Shown here piece after piece: positions 33,052-43,100 of a stretch of 64,000 bases of DNA. How positions within the stretch are numbered: the stretch's first letter is position 1; each line of letters starts with the position of its first letter. The position numbers and the translations under genes are program-made. Below the pieces are notes generated by a model. It saw only the letters and a list, made by a program, of their open reading frames with translations, searched no databases and was not told where the DNA came from. The stretch lies in the NCBI GenBank assembly GCA_947488295.1, contig CANKYU010000005.1, forward strand, positions 186,001 through 250,000, read 5' to 3'. This stretch comes from an uncultured Anderseniella sp. (GTDB lineage: Bacteria; Pseudomonadota; Alphaproteobacteria; Rhizobiales; Aestuariivirgaceae).

Positions 33052-34878
33052 ATGTGCGGGATTGTTGGTATTCTGGGCACAGAACCTGTCGCCATGCAGC
33101 TGGTCGAGGCGCTGCGCCGACTGGAGTATCGCGGCTATGATTCTGCGGGTATTGCGGTTTTGAAGGACGGCACGATTGACCGGGTGCGGGCACCCGGCAA
33201 GCTCGACAACCTGTATGCCAAAGTATCCGGCAATGGCTGGGATGCCACGACCGGTATTGGCCACACCAGGTGGGCCACCCATGGCGCGCCCAACGAAACC
33301 AATGCGCATCCGCACCAGGCCGGCAATGTGGTTGTTGTCCACAATGGCATCATTGAAAACTACCGGACGCTGAAAGACGAACTTTCTGCGCACGGCATTG
33401 TCTGTGAAACGGAGACGGACACTGAAGTTGTGGCGCAGCTGGTCAATCACAAACTTGATGCCGGCCTGTCTCCGAAAGATGCTGTGTCACAGACGTTGAA
33501 ACAGCTTGAAGGCGCGTTTTCACTGGGCATTCTGGTGCGAGGTGAACACGATCTGATGATGGGCGCACGGCAAGGTGCTCCTCTGGCCATCGGCCACGGT
33601 GATGGCCAGATGTTCCTGGGATCGGACGCGGTGGCGCTGGCTCCGTTCACCAACCGGGTCAGTTACCTGAACGATGGTGACTGGGTTGTATTGACCCGCG
33701 CGGGAGCAGAAATTTTTGATGAGAACGACCAGCCGGTGGTTCGTGATGTCAATTTCAGCCAGGCATCGACCATGCTGGTCGACAAGGGCAATCACCGGCA
33801 CTTCATGGCCAAGGAGATTGAGGAACAACCCGAGGTGATCGGTCATACGCTGGCGGAGTATGTCAGCTTTTCCGACAGCACGATCATGCTGCCGGATGAT
33901 CTGCCGTTCGACTTTGCAAATGTTTCCTCCGTCACGATCACAGCCTGTGGGACGGCGTTTTATGCGGCCCTCACGGCAAAGTACTGGTTTGAAAAGATTG
34001 CCCGGCTGCCGGTTGAAGTCGATATTGCATCCGAGTACCGCTACCGCGAGGCGCCGCTGGACAAGAACGGCGTCACCATTGTCATTTCGCAATCGGGAGA
34101 GACCGCCGATACGCTTGCGGCGCTGCGCTACAGCCTGTCCCAGGGCCACAAGGTGGTTGCCATCGTGAATGTGCCGGAATCGACCATTGCGCGTGAGAGT
34201 TCTGCTGTGTTGCGAACCTTTGCCGGTCCTGAAATCGGCGTGGCGTCGACCAAGGCATTTACCTGTCAGTTGAGCGTTCTGGCCTGCCTGGCGGTTGCTG
34301 CCGCAAAAGCCCGTGCGACTATTGACGACGCTGAAGAACAGCGCCTGGTCAAGGCCCTGATTGGCCTGCCGCGCATCATGTCCGGCATGATGGCAATGGA
34401 AGGTCACATTGAAGATGTTGCCCGCAAGGTGGCTGTGGCCCGCGATGTGCTATATCTGGGGCGCGGGGTCAATTATCCGATTGCCATGGAGGGCGCACTC
34501 AAGCTGAAGGAAATCTCCTATATTCATGCAGAGGGCTACGCGGCAGGCGAGTTGAAACACGGCCCGATAGCGCTGATTGATGAACACGTGCCGGTGGTGG
34601 TGATTGCGCCGCGTGACGAGCTGTTTGAAAAGACCATCTCCAACATGCAGGAAGTCGCTGCCCGCGGCGGCCAGGTGATACTGGTGACCGATGAGACCGG
34701 TGCCTCGGCGCATGCAGCGGATGCGTTCGAGACCATTGCGGTGCCGGAAGCCGATCCGTTCATTTCACCGATGATCTATGCTGTGCCCATGCAGTTGCTG
34801 GCGTATCATGCGGCCGTGTTCATTGGTACCGATGTTGATCAGCCGCGGAATCTGGCCAAATCCGTAACGGTGGAATAG
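33052..34878 (+). CDS. glmS: Glutamine--fructose-6-phosphate aminotransferase (isomerizing)
   Basis: 608 aa, the standard length. The N-terminal Ntn glutaminase domain starts MCGIVGIL with nucleophile C2, followed by RLEYRGYDSAGI and GHTRWATHG. Two SIS sugar-isomerase domains follow (about 285-420 and 455-590), with SQSGETADT and the C-terminal AKSVTVE tail. It makes glucosamine-6-P from fructose-6-P and glutamine. It starts 6 bp after glmU; that gap leaves no room for a glmS ribozyme. Confidence 0.98.
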   Translation: MCGIVGILGTEPVAMQLVEALRRLEYRGYDSAGIAVLKDGTIDRVRAPGKLDNLYAKVSGNGWDATTGIGHTRWATHGAPNETNAHPHQAGNVVVVHNGIIENYRTLKDELSAHGIVCETETDTEVVAQLVNHKLDAGLSPKDAVSQTLKQLEGAFSLGILVRGEHDLMMGARQGAPLAIGHGDGQMFLGSDAVALAPFTNRVSYLNDGDWVVLTRAGAEIFDENDQPVVRDVNFSQASTMLVDKGNHRHFMAKEIEEQPEVIGHTLAEYVSFSDSTIMLPDDLPFDFANVSSVTITACGTAFYAALTAKYWFEKIARLPVEVDIASEYRYREAPLDKNGVTIVISQSGETADTLAALRYSLSQGHKVVAIVNVPESTIARESSAVLRTFAGPEIGVASTKAFTCQLSVLACLAVAAAKARATIDDAEEQRLVKALIGLPRIMSGMMAMEGHIEDVARKVAVARDVLYLGRGVNYPIAMEGALKLKEISYIHAEGYAAGELKHGPIALIDEHVPVVVIAPRDELFEKTISNMQEVAARGGQVILVTDETGASAHAADAFETIAVPEADPFISPMIYAVPMQLLAYHAAVFIGTDVDQPRNLAKSVTVE

Positions 34879-34964
34879 GCCTGCGGACTTCGGTCTGGCG
34901 TAATCTGAAAATTTTCTGGATTCGCTTAGGTATTGTTTAACCATGTGGCGGCACTATCGCCGGC

Positions 34965-36350
34965 ATGAAAGTACAGTTAGTTGTTCGTGCGTCTGTTTTA
35001 TCTGCGTTCCTGGTTGCTGGAGTAGCCACCAATGCCGTCGCAGCCGCCTCAAAAACCACCGGGGTCAGCTCCGCTGCGCCGTCTGCCATCATGCAGTCAG
35101 CCTACACACACCTTGTATCCGGCAAGCCGAATAAGGCAATTGCCGCGTACTCAAATGCCATCGCTCATGAAGAAATTTCACTCGAAGGCAGGGCTCGCGC
35201 ACTGATCAACCGGGCGCTCGCACATCAAAAACTTGCAGCCCATGATGCGGCAATCGCCGACTACAGCCGGGCCATCGAACTGGATGCGCTGACTGCCAAA
35301 ACACGTGCGGTCGCGCTGTACAATCGTGGGCTGTCATACTCGAAAACAGACCGTCAGCCGGCAGCCATTGAAGATTACACCAATGCTTTGTATCTCGATC
35401 CGTACCTGTCGGAAGCCTTCTATTCACGCGGCGTCGCATTGCGTGAATCGCGCCAGTACGAATATGCGCTGATCGACTTCGCGCGTGCGACAAAGCTGAA
35501 TTACCCGCACAAGCATCTGGCGCTCTATGGCAAGGCGCTGACTCTGGCCAAACTCGGCCATCGTGACGAAGCGACAGCGGTTCTGTTCCAGGCCTATTCG
35601 GTAAAACCGGACTTCGCACCGGTTCGCGAAAGGCTCGCCGATCTCGGCATGGACGTGCCTGAGAACCCAAGTGAACGACAGATCCGCCTTGCCGTGCTGC
35701 CGACGCAGAACCTGATGGCGGATGATATCATTACCGGGTCTACCAAAGCACCGTCTGGAACCGTAACCCAGGTTGCCCTGCGCGAACCGGTTGCGCCTTC
35801 TGCTGCACTGTCCAACAGCGGCGGGCCTGCAACTATCATTGCGTCAGTGAAGCAGGCTGAGCCAAAGGCGACAAAGGTTACGGCAGCCGAACAATTGAAG
35901 GTTGAAATCCCGGAAAACATTTCAGTGGATCAGGTTGCAGACGTGCCGGAAATTCCAACCGGAACGGAAGCCGGCACGATCAAGACCGCTGATGCGGGCA
36001 AAACCGTCACGCCGGTCAGCGTCGAACCCGTATCCGCGCCGGTGGAGACAGCCAACGTGAACATCGTCGACGCAGACGCCAATGTTACCGCGACACTGGA
36101 AGGCTGGACCGTCCAGCTGGTATCACAGCGTCAGCCGGACAAAGCCTGGGACAATTGGGACTCCCTGAAAAATCGTCACAACAAGTTGCTGCGCAACAAG
36201 ACAGCTGCTGTGGTGCGCGCTGATGTGGAAGGCAAGGGCATCTATTACCGGCTTCGTGTGCACAAGCTCGAAAAGGCGCAGGCCAAGCGTCTGTGTCGCA
36301 GCCTGAAGCGCAAAGGCACTGGTTGTTTCATCGCCCGGGCAACGAGTTAA
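34965..36350 (+). CDS. Exported TPR protein with C-terminal SPOR-like domain
   Basis: 461 aa. Signal peptide to about residue 27 (VAA|AS). Four or so tetratricopeptide repeats between about 38 and 215 (for example ARALINRALAHQKLAAHDAAIADYSRAIELD), then an Ala/Thr/Val/Glu-rich linker (about 240-370), and a C-terminal SPOR-like module (about 378-461; EGWTVQLVSQRQ ... YYRLRVHKLEKAQAKRLCRSLKRKGTGCFI). SPOR domains bind denuded glycan strands at division septa, so the protein probably acts in the periplasm at the cell wall. It lies 86 bp after glmS. Confidence 0.82.
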   Translation: MKVQLVVRASVLSAFLVAGVATNAVAAASKTTGVSSAAPSAIMQSAYTHLVSGKPNKAIAAYSNAIAHEEISLEGRARALINRALAHQKLAAHDAAIADYSRAIELDALTAKTRAVALYNRGLSYSKTDRQPAAIEDYTNALYLDPYLSEAFYSRGVALRESRQYEYALIDFARATKLNYPHKHLALYGKALTLAKLGHRDEATAVLFQAYSVKPDFAPVRERLADLGMDVPENPSERQIRLAVLPTQNLMADDIITGSTKAPSGTVTQVALREPVAPSAALSNSGGPATIIASVKQAEPKATKVTAAEQLKVEIPENISVDQVADVPEIPTGTEAGTIKTADAGKTVTPVSVEPVSAPVETANVNIVDADANVTATLEGWTVQLVSQRQPDKAWDNWDSLKNRHNKLLRNKTAAVVRADVEGKGIYYRLRVHKLEKAQAKRLCRSLKRKGTGCFIARATS

Positions 36351-36358
36351 GCCAGCGG

Positions 36359-36742
36359 TTAATGCTGCGACGTCGGTCGCGTAACAATATAGACCGCAAC
36401 ACATATCAAAATTGCGCCCGTCATCCAGATTGCGATGGCGGGCGCACTCGTTCCCAGGGCCAGCCAGGCGAAACTTGCCGACATCATCACCACGGAGGTG
36501 AACTTCGCCGCCAGCGGTATAGACCGGTCGCGTTCCCAATCTACGATATAGGGTCCCAGGACGCGATGGTTGATCAGCCAGTCATGTATGGCGGGTGAAG
36601 ACCGGGCAAAGCAGGCCAGTGCAAGCAATAAAAAAGGCGTGGTGGGTAGCAAAGGCAGGAATGCACCGACAAATCCGAGGGCGACAAACACAACACCAAG
36701 CGCTCGCAAAATATGCTGGCGGACTGTTAATCGACCTGACAA
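36359..36742 (-). CDS. DUF454 family inner-membrane protein (YbaN-like)
   Basis: 127 aa from a TTG at 36742 (AGGAG 9 nt upstream); a TTG two codons earlier is possible. Pattern of the YbaN/DUF454 family: LGVVFVALGFVGAFLPLLPTTPFLLLALACFARSSPAIHDWLINHRVLGPYI, followed by two more hydrophobic segments. Function is not established for the family. It converges with the TPR/SPOR gene (8 bp apart) and diverges from the DUF502 gene. Confidence 0.85.
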   Translation of the reverse strand: MSGRLTVRQHILRALGVVFVALGFVGAFLPLLPTTPFLLLALACFARSSPAIHDWLINHRVLGPYIVDWERDRSIPLAAKFTSVVMMSASFAWLALGTSAPAIAIWMTGAILICVAVYIVTRPTSQH

Positions 36743-36888
36743 GGGCAACGACTCCTGCGATGATGGCTATCAATGCTTATGATTTGCAACAGGGTTGTAG
36801 CAGTCGTGCTGTGAGCATGCTATGGCAGCGCAGTGACAGATTTGTGCATGGGTGTTTGTTTGGACGTTCGGGGATTTTTCCGCAGCTG

Positions 36889-37641
36889 ATGCTTGGCAGG
36901 TTAAGAACATATTTTCTGACCGGTGTTGTCGTTGCAGCGCCGATCGCGATCACAATATGGCTGGTGTGGTGGTTCGTATCGCTGTTCGACAGTCTGCTGA
37001 AACCATATATTCCGTCGGTCTACAATCCGGATTCCTACCTGCCGTTCACGGTTCCCGGAGTTGGACTGGTATTTGCTCTGGTGGGTATTACCCTCATCGG
37101 TGCGCTCGCGGCTAATCTTGTGGGCAGAACCTTGTTGAACTTCGGCGAACGGACGCTCGACCGGATGCCGATTGTCCGATCTGTCTACAAGGCCGTCAAA
37201 CAGATATTCGAGACAGCCCTGTCATCGAACGCCAGTAACTTTTCTTCAGTGGGGTTCATCGGATACCCGCGTGAAGGCGTCAATGTGGTTTGTTTTATCG
37301 CCCGCGAGCTCGATTCCGGTGAGATCGGCCTTGAACCCGGGATAACCTATTACTCGGCCTTCATGCCGACAACGCCGAACCCGACTTCGGGCTTCCTGTT
37401 CTTCGTCGAAAAAGACCAGGTGACCATCCTGGATCTGACGGTTGAGGAAGCCGCCAAGCTGGTGATTTCCGCTGGTCTGGTCACACCAAAACAAATGCGC
37501 GAAGCAAATGTATCCGTGGCAGATGATGAGGATACCCTGTCAATGCTGATTGCTCATCCGGAACAGGTATTGAAGCCGGGACAAAAACCCGCTGCCAACC
37601 GCAAGAAGGCGGCCGCAAAGAAAACCGCCAAAAAACGCTGA
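36889..37641 (+). CDS. DUF502 family membrane protein
   Basis: 250 aa from the ATG at 36889. The frame is open far upstream (to 36595), but that part overlaps the DUF454 gene and has no family similarity; an ATG at 36817 is an alternative start. The DUF502 signature is clear: RLRTYFLTGVVVAAPIAITIWLVWWFV (helix 1), a second helix, LDRMPIVRSVYKAVKQ, VGFIGYPREG, and FMPTTPNPTSGFLFFV. A Lys/Ala-rich tail ends the protein. The role is unknown; in Hyphomicrobiales it typically neighbours recG, as here, where the two converge and abut. Confidence 0.85.
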   Translation: MLGRLRTYFLTGVVVAAPIAITIWLVWWFVSLFDSLLKPYIPSVYNPDSYLPFTVPGVGLVFALVGITLIGALAANLVGRTLLNFGERTLDRMPIVRSVYKAVKQIFETALSSNASNFSSVGFIGYPREGVNVVCFIARELDSGEIGLEPGITYYSAFMPTTPNPTSGFLFFVEKDQVTILDLTVEEAAKLVISAGLVTPKQMREANVSVADDEDTLSMLIAHPEQVLKPGQKPAANRKKAAAKKTAKKR

Positions 37642-39768
37642 TTATCCGGCAGATAACAGCCGAATGGCATCGTCTCGCTCAAATAGGTACAGTAGAATAC
37701 GCAAGGCTTCCGACCGCTTGCCGTTCAGGTGCGGATCGGTTTCCAGAATGAGTTTTGCGTCGTCGCGCGCGGCTTGAAGCAAATCGCCATGTTGACCAAG
37801 ATCAGCCAGCCTGAAACTGGCGACACCTGATTGCCGGGTGCCGAGAACTTCACCGGAGCCGCGCAGCTTCAGGTCTTCTTCGGCAATGATGAAGCCGTCT
37901 TCGGTTTCACGCATGGTCTTCAGGCGCGCCGCGGCGATTTCCCCCAGCACGCCGTCATAGATCAGCACACAGCTTGATGCATCCGAGCCGCGCCCGACAC
38001 GACCGCGGAGCTGATGCAACTGGGCCAATCCAAAACGTTCTGCGTTTTCTATGATCATGATCGAGGCCTCGGGGACATCAACACCGACTTCGATCACGGT
38101 GGTGGATACGAGGATCGACAACTCACCGGCCTTGAACCGGGCCATCACCGCGTCCTTTTCGGCCCCTTTCATTCGTCCGTGCACCAGGCCGACCTGATCG
38201 CCAAACCGGGCCTGCAGGCTGGCGAAACGGGCTTCGGCGGCGGTCTTGTCAATGAAGTCGCTTTCTTCGACCAGCGGGCATACCCAATACGCCCGTTTTC
38301 CTTGCGAAACGGCCCGAGCAAGACCGTCTACAATCTGGTCGAGTTTGTCGAGAGGCATGACACGCGTGTCAATCGGCTTGCGGCCGGCGGGTTTGCCGGT
38401 CAAGCGGGTAATGTCCATGTCACCATAGGCAGTCAGCGCCAGCGTGCGCGGGATAGGGGTTGCCGTCATCACCAGCAAGTCGCTTGGACGATTGGATTTC
38501 GACTGCAGGGCGAGGCGCTGATGCACGCCGAACCGGTGCTGCTCGTCAATGATGACCAGACCCAGGTCGGCAAAACTGACACCTTCCTGGAACAGGGCAT
38601 GTGTGCCGATCAGGATGTCGATATCTCCCGATGCAAGATCGTCGAGCAGATGCTGGCGTACCGAGCCCTTTTCCCGGCCAGTCAACACCGCGGCTCTTAA
38701 GCCCGCCCTCTGAGCCAGTGGTTCAATGCTTGCTATATGCTGGCGGGCCAGAATATCGGTTGGCACCATCAGTGCGGACTGCGTGCCGGCTTCGGCTGCT
38801 GTTGCCATCGCCAGCAAGCCGACAATGGTTTTGCCCGATCCGACATCGCCTTGCAGCAACCGCAGCATGCGGTCGGCAGACGCCATATCCGCAAGGATTT
38901 CGGACACAGCAAGTTCCTGGCTGATGGTAAGCGAAAACGGCAATGCGTCGACGATGTTCTGGCGCGCCTTGCCATCGCCATTGAGTGTCCTGCCGGATGC
39001 CCGTTTCATGTGACGTCGCACCAGTGACAGTGCCAGCTGGTTTGCCAACAGCTCGTCATAGGCAAGGCGTTGGCGGGCCGGGCTGTCCGGCTCCAGGTCG
39101 ATCGTGTCCTGCGGGTTGTGCAGGGTTTCCAGCGCCGCCTGAAACTGAGGCAGCTTGCGGGCCTCCATCCAGGCTGCATCCTGCCATTCCGGCAGTTCGG
39201 GAATGTCGCCCAGTATCTGCCGGATTGCCTTGCCGAGGACCTTCCCTGACACACCTGCGGTCAGCGGATATACCGGTTCAAGCAATGGCATATCGGCAAA
39301 CTGTTCTGCGGTCAGGATATGGTCGGGATGAACAATCTGCGGCGTGCCGTCATACCATTCGATCTTGCCGGAGATGAACCGGGTTTCACCTTCAGGCAGG
39401 GTTCGTTCGAGATAAGGGCCGTGCGAATGGAAAAAAACCAGGGGCAGGGAACCTGTTTCGTCAAATACTTCAACACGGTATGGCACCCTTTTATTGTGGC
39501 GTGGAGGTGCCTTGTGGCGTCCGACCTGCGCCTCGATGGTGATGATGCCTGTCTGCGGCAGATCGTTTATGCAGGGGCGGTTGCGGCGATCGATGACACC
39601 TACCGGCAAGTGGAACAACAGATCGACAAGACGGGCAGCCATATCTGCAGAACCGGGTTCACCGCTTTGCGGGCGAACCAGACCGGCCAGGGTCTTTTCA
39701 ACCTTCGCACCTATGCCTTTCAGCGCGCTGGCAGAAGCAAAATACCTGTTCAGGATTTCCGGTCGCAT
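37642..39768 (-). CDS. recG: ATP-dependent DNA helicase RecG
   Basis: 708 aa, normal length. The N-terminal wedge/OB domain (about 60-170) binds branched DNA. The SF2 helicase core has Walker A LLQGDVGSGKT (about 310), the DEQH box in VIIDEQHRFGVHQR, TATPIPRTL (motif III), and motif VI in QLRGRVGRG. RecG reverses stalled forks and processes D-loops and R-loops. It is divergent from sdhE/mfd, 142 bp between starts, and convergent with the DUF502 gene. Confidence 0.97.
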   Translation of the reverse strand: MRPEILNRYFASASALKGIGAKVEKTLAGLVRPQSGEPGSADMAARLVDLLFHLPVGVIDRRNRPCINDLPQTGIITIEAQVGRHKAPPRHNKRVPYRVEVFDETGSLPLVFFHSHGPYLERTLPEGETRFISGKIEWYDGTPQIVHPDHILTAEQFADMPLLEPVYPLTAGVSGKVLGKAIRQILGDIPELPEWQDAAWMEARKLPQFQAALETLHNPQDTIDLEPDSPARQRLAYDELLANQLALSLVRRHMKRASGRTLNGDGKARQNIVDALPFSLTISQELAVSEILADMASADRMLRLLQGDVGSGKTIVGLLAMATAAEAGTQSALMVPTDILARQHIASIEPLAQRAGLRAAVLTGREKGSVRQHLLDDLASGDIDILIGTHALFQEGVSFADLGLVIIDEQHRFGVHQRLALQSKSNRPSDLLVMTATPIPRTLALTAYGDMDITRLTGKPAGRKPIDTRVMPLDKLDQIVDGLARAVSQGKRAYWVCPLVEESDFIDKTAAEARFASLQARFGDQVGLVHGRMKGAEKDAVMARFKAGELSILVSTTVIEVGVDVPEASIMIIENAERFGLAQLHQLRGRVGRGSDASSCVLIYDGVLGEIAAARLKTMRETEDGFIIAEEDLKLRGSGEVLGTRQSGVASFRLADLGQHGDLLQAARDDAKLILETDPHLNGKRSEALRILLYLFERDDAIRLLSAG

Positions 39769-39910
39769 GTTAGTCTGAATTTTCCGGTTGAATTGTCAGG
39801 ACAGTCGTCTTGCCCGGTTGCGTTTCAAGTGCGGTTCTTTCATAAACCGCCGGGCACGATATTTCCAACCTCAACATACCGTTCCATTCTTTTCCCATCG
39901 GACTGACGCT

Positions 39911-40195
39911 GTGACAGCAACTGACGAAAACCGGCGTAAACGCATAGTGTGGCGAGCGTGCCATCGCGGTATCAAGGAAATGGATATCGTCGTGGGGACG
40001 TTTGTGCAGGCCAGGATCGCAAATTCAGACGATGCAGAGTTGCAGGAACTGGAGCGCATTCTGGAAATTTCCGATCAGGACCTTCTGGCCTGGATGACGG
40101 GAGCGCAACCTGTACCGGATGACCAGCAATCGGCACTGCTGCAGGAGATGCTCGCCGCGCGGTTTGACGAGACGTTTTTCGGAAATCCCGAATGA
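39911..40195 (+). CDS. sdhE: Succinate dehydrogenase assembly factor 2 (SdhE)
   Basis: 94 aa from the GTG at 39911, chosen because family members are about 90 residues and begin shortly before RRKRIVWRACHRGIKEMD. That stretch contains the conserved RGxxE motif (RGIKEMD) required for covalent attachment of FAD to the succinate dehydrogenase flavoprotein. The family acidic segment LLAWMTG is also present. The frame is open upstream but that portion is unlike the family. It overlaps the mfd start by ATGA. Confidence 0.88.
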   Translation: MTATDENRRKRIVWRACHRGIKEMDIVVGTFVQARIANSDDAELQELERILEISDQDLLAWMTGAQPVPDDQQSALLQEMLAARFDETFFGNPE

Positions 40196-43100
40196 AACCG
40201 ATTGAACTCAAGAGTGCCATAGGCACGCCTGGCAAAGTTATCGTGTCCGGGGCGCCGGAAGGTATCGACGGCAAGGTGGCAGGAGAAATCGCCCGGCTGG
40301 CTGAAGACCGTCTGGTGGTCCACGTGGCGCGTGACGATCAGCGGGCCTCGATGATTGGCGAGGCGATTTCGTTCTTTGCGCCCGGTGTTAACATCATCCA
40401 GTTTCCCGCCTGGGACTGCCTGCCCTATGACCGGGTATCGCCGGTTGCCGATATTCTGGCCCGGCGCATGAGTGCGCTGACCCAACTGGCTGCCGGCAAG
40501 GTAGAAAAGCCTGCGGTTGTGCTGACGACCGCCAATGCCATTGTCCAGAAAGTGCCGCCGCGCGATGTCATCAGGTCGGCCAGTTTCGAGGCCCAGCCGG
40601 GCAACCGGGTGGACACAAAGGAACTGCAGGAATATCTGGCAATCAACGGATTTTCGCGCACCGGTACCGTTGTCGATCCCGGAGATTTCGCCATCAGGGG
40701 CGGGATCATCGACATTTATCCTCCGGGAAGTGAAGAGCCGGTCAGGCTTGATTTCTTTGGCGATACACTTGAGTCAATCCGCAGTTTCGATGCCCGGTCG
40801 CAGCGCACCACCGGTCAGCTGCATGGCCTGAAGCTGGATGCGGCAAGCGAAGTTCTGTTGAACACCGAGACTATCTCCCGGTTTCGCACCGCGTACACGG
40901 CACAGTTTTCCGGCACGGGCATGAACGATGCTGTTTATGAAGCAGTGTCCGCGGGCAGGCGCTATCAGGGTGTGGAGCACTGGCTGGCGCTGTTTTATGA
41001 CAAGCTGGAAACGGTGCTGGATTATGCAGGCAACTGTGTTCTCACCATGGATCATCTGGCCGATGAATCCATTGAGGCCAGGAATGCCCAGATCGATGAG
41101 TATTACCAGGCCCGCATAGAAGCTCTCAACAAGGATACGTTCGGTGCGCCGGTTTACAAGCCGCTGCCGCCCGAGAAAATGTTCCTCACTGGTGAAGCAT
41201 GGTCCGATATTGCTGCTCAGTATCCGGTGATTGCGCTGACGCCGTTTGAAGCGCCGGAGGCGTCAACCCTGCGGGTGATTTCTGCTCAGGGGCGGCAGGG
41301 CCGCAGTTTTGCCGCGGAGCGCGCCGAGGCTGGACGCAACGTCTATGACGCAGTGGTCGACCATGTTCGCGCGCAGCAAAAATCAGGCAAGCGGGTGTTG
41401 CTGGCGGCATGGACGGAAGGTTCTCGTGACCGGTTGCTGGGCATACTGAAGGACCACGATCTTGGTCTGGTGGTGTCTGCCAAGGATGGTCCGGAAGCGC
41501 TGAAACGCTCACGGGACATGGTTTCAGTCGTGGTGCTCGGGCTGGAACACGGCTTTGAAACCGATGACCTGGCGGTTATTGCAGAGCAGGACATTCTGGG
41601 CGATCGCCTTGTGCGCCGCGGCAAGCGCCAGCGCAAGGCAAGCGATTTCATCTCGGAACTGGCATCGCTAAATTCCGGAGATCTTGTCGTCCACGTGGAT
41701 CATGGTATTGGCCGTTTCGAAGGCCTCAAGGTCATCGACGTGCAGGGTGCACCGCATGACTGCCTGTTTCTGCAGTATCACGGCGGTGACCGGCTGTTCC
41801 TGCCAGTGGAAAACATTGAACTGTTGTCGCGTTATGGTTCAGACGAGGCCGGGGTCAATCTTGACAAGCTTGGCGGTGTGGCGTGGCAGGCGCGCAAGGC
41901 ACGGCTCAAGGAACGTGTCCGGGAAATTGCCAGCCAGCTGATCAAGACCGCCGCCCAGCGTGAACTGCGCGACGGCGAGGTCCTGAGCCTGCCGGACGGT
42001 ATTTATGACGAGTTCGCCTCCCGGTTCCCGTATGAGGAAACCGAAGATCAGCTGACCGCGATAGATGCAGTGGTTTCCGACCTGTCGCGTGGGCGCCCGA
42101 TGGACCGGCTGATCTGTGGCGATGTCGGATTTGGCAAGACTGAAGTTGCGCTTCGTTCCGCCTTCATCGCGGTCATGGCCGGCAAACAGGTCGCGGTCGT
42201 GGTGCCGACAACCCTGCTGGCGCGTCAGCACTACGCAACTTTCACCGAGCGCTTCAAGGGACTACCGGTCAGGATTGCCCAGGCCTCGCGGCTGGTCAGC
42301 CGCAAGGATGTCAATGAGGCCAAGACCGGTATTTCCGACGGTACGGTCGACATCATGATCGGCACCCATGCGCTGTTGGCGGAGGATGTCAAATTCCGGG
42401 ATCTCGGCCTGCTGATTATCGACGAAGAGCAGCACTTCGGCGTAAAGCACAAGGAAAAGCTGAAGGAAATGCGGGCTGACGTGCATGTGCTCACGCTGAC
42501 CGCCACGCCGATCCCGCGTACCCTGCAACTGGCCCTGTCCGGCGTCCGGGAGCTTTCCCTGATTACCACGCCGCCGCTGGACCGGCTTGCGGTGAGGACA
42601 TACATATCGCCGTTTGACCCGGTGATCATTCGCGAGACACTGCTGCGCGAACTGTATCGCGGCGGCCAGAGTTTTTATGTGGTGCCGCGCATTTCCGACC
42701 TGTCGGTTGTCGGCGATTTCCTCAAGGCGCAGGTGCCTGAGGTCAAGTTTGCGGTTGCAAACGGCCGCATGGCGCCCACTGAGCTGGATGACATCATGAC
42801 CGGGTTCTACGACCGGAAGTATGATGTGCTGCTGGCCACGACGATTATCGAGTCCGGTCTTGACATACCGACGGCCAATACGCTGATCGTGCACCGGTCG
42901 GACATGTTCGGCCTGGCACAGCTTTACCAGATCCGGGGCAGAGTGGGGCGCTCCAAGCAGCGCGCCTATGCGCTGTTTACAGTTCCCGCCAACAAGACCC
43001 TCACGGGCCCGGCGGAAAAGCGCCTGAAAGTTCTGCAGTCCCTCGATTCACTGGGGGCCGGGTTCACCCTTGCCAGCCATGACCTTGATATTCGCGGCGG

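Noticed and set aside
33520..34407. 295-aa frame opposite glmS
   Set aside because: Antisense shadow of a full-length GlmS.
36595..36888. N-terminal extension of the DUF502 gene
   Set aside because: It would overlap the oppositely oriented DUF454 gene and adds residues not found in the family; the family-like part starts at 36889.
42262..42894. 210-aa frame opposite mfd
   Set aside because: Antisense to the Mfd translocase domain with no independent support.
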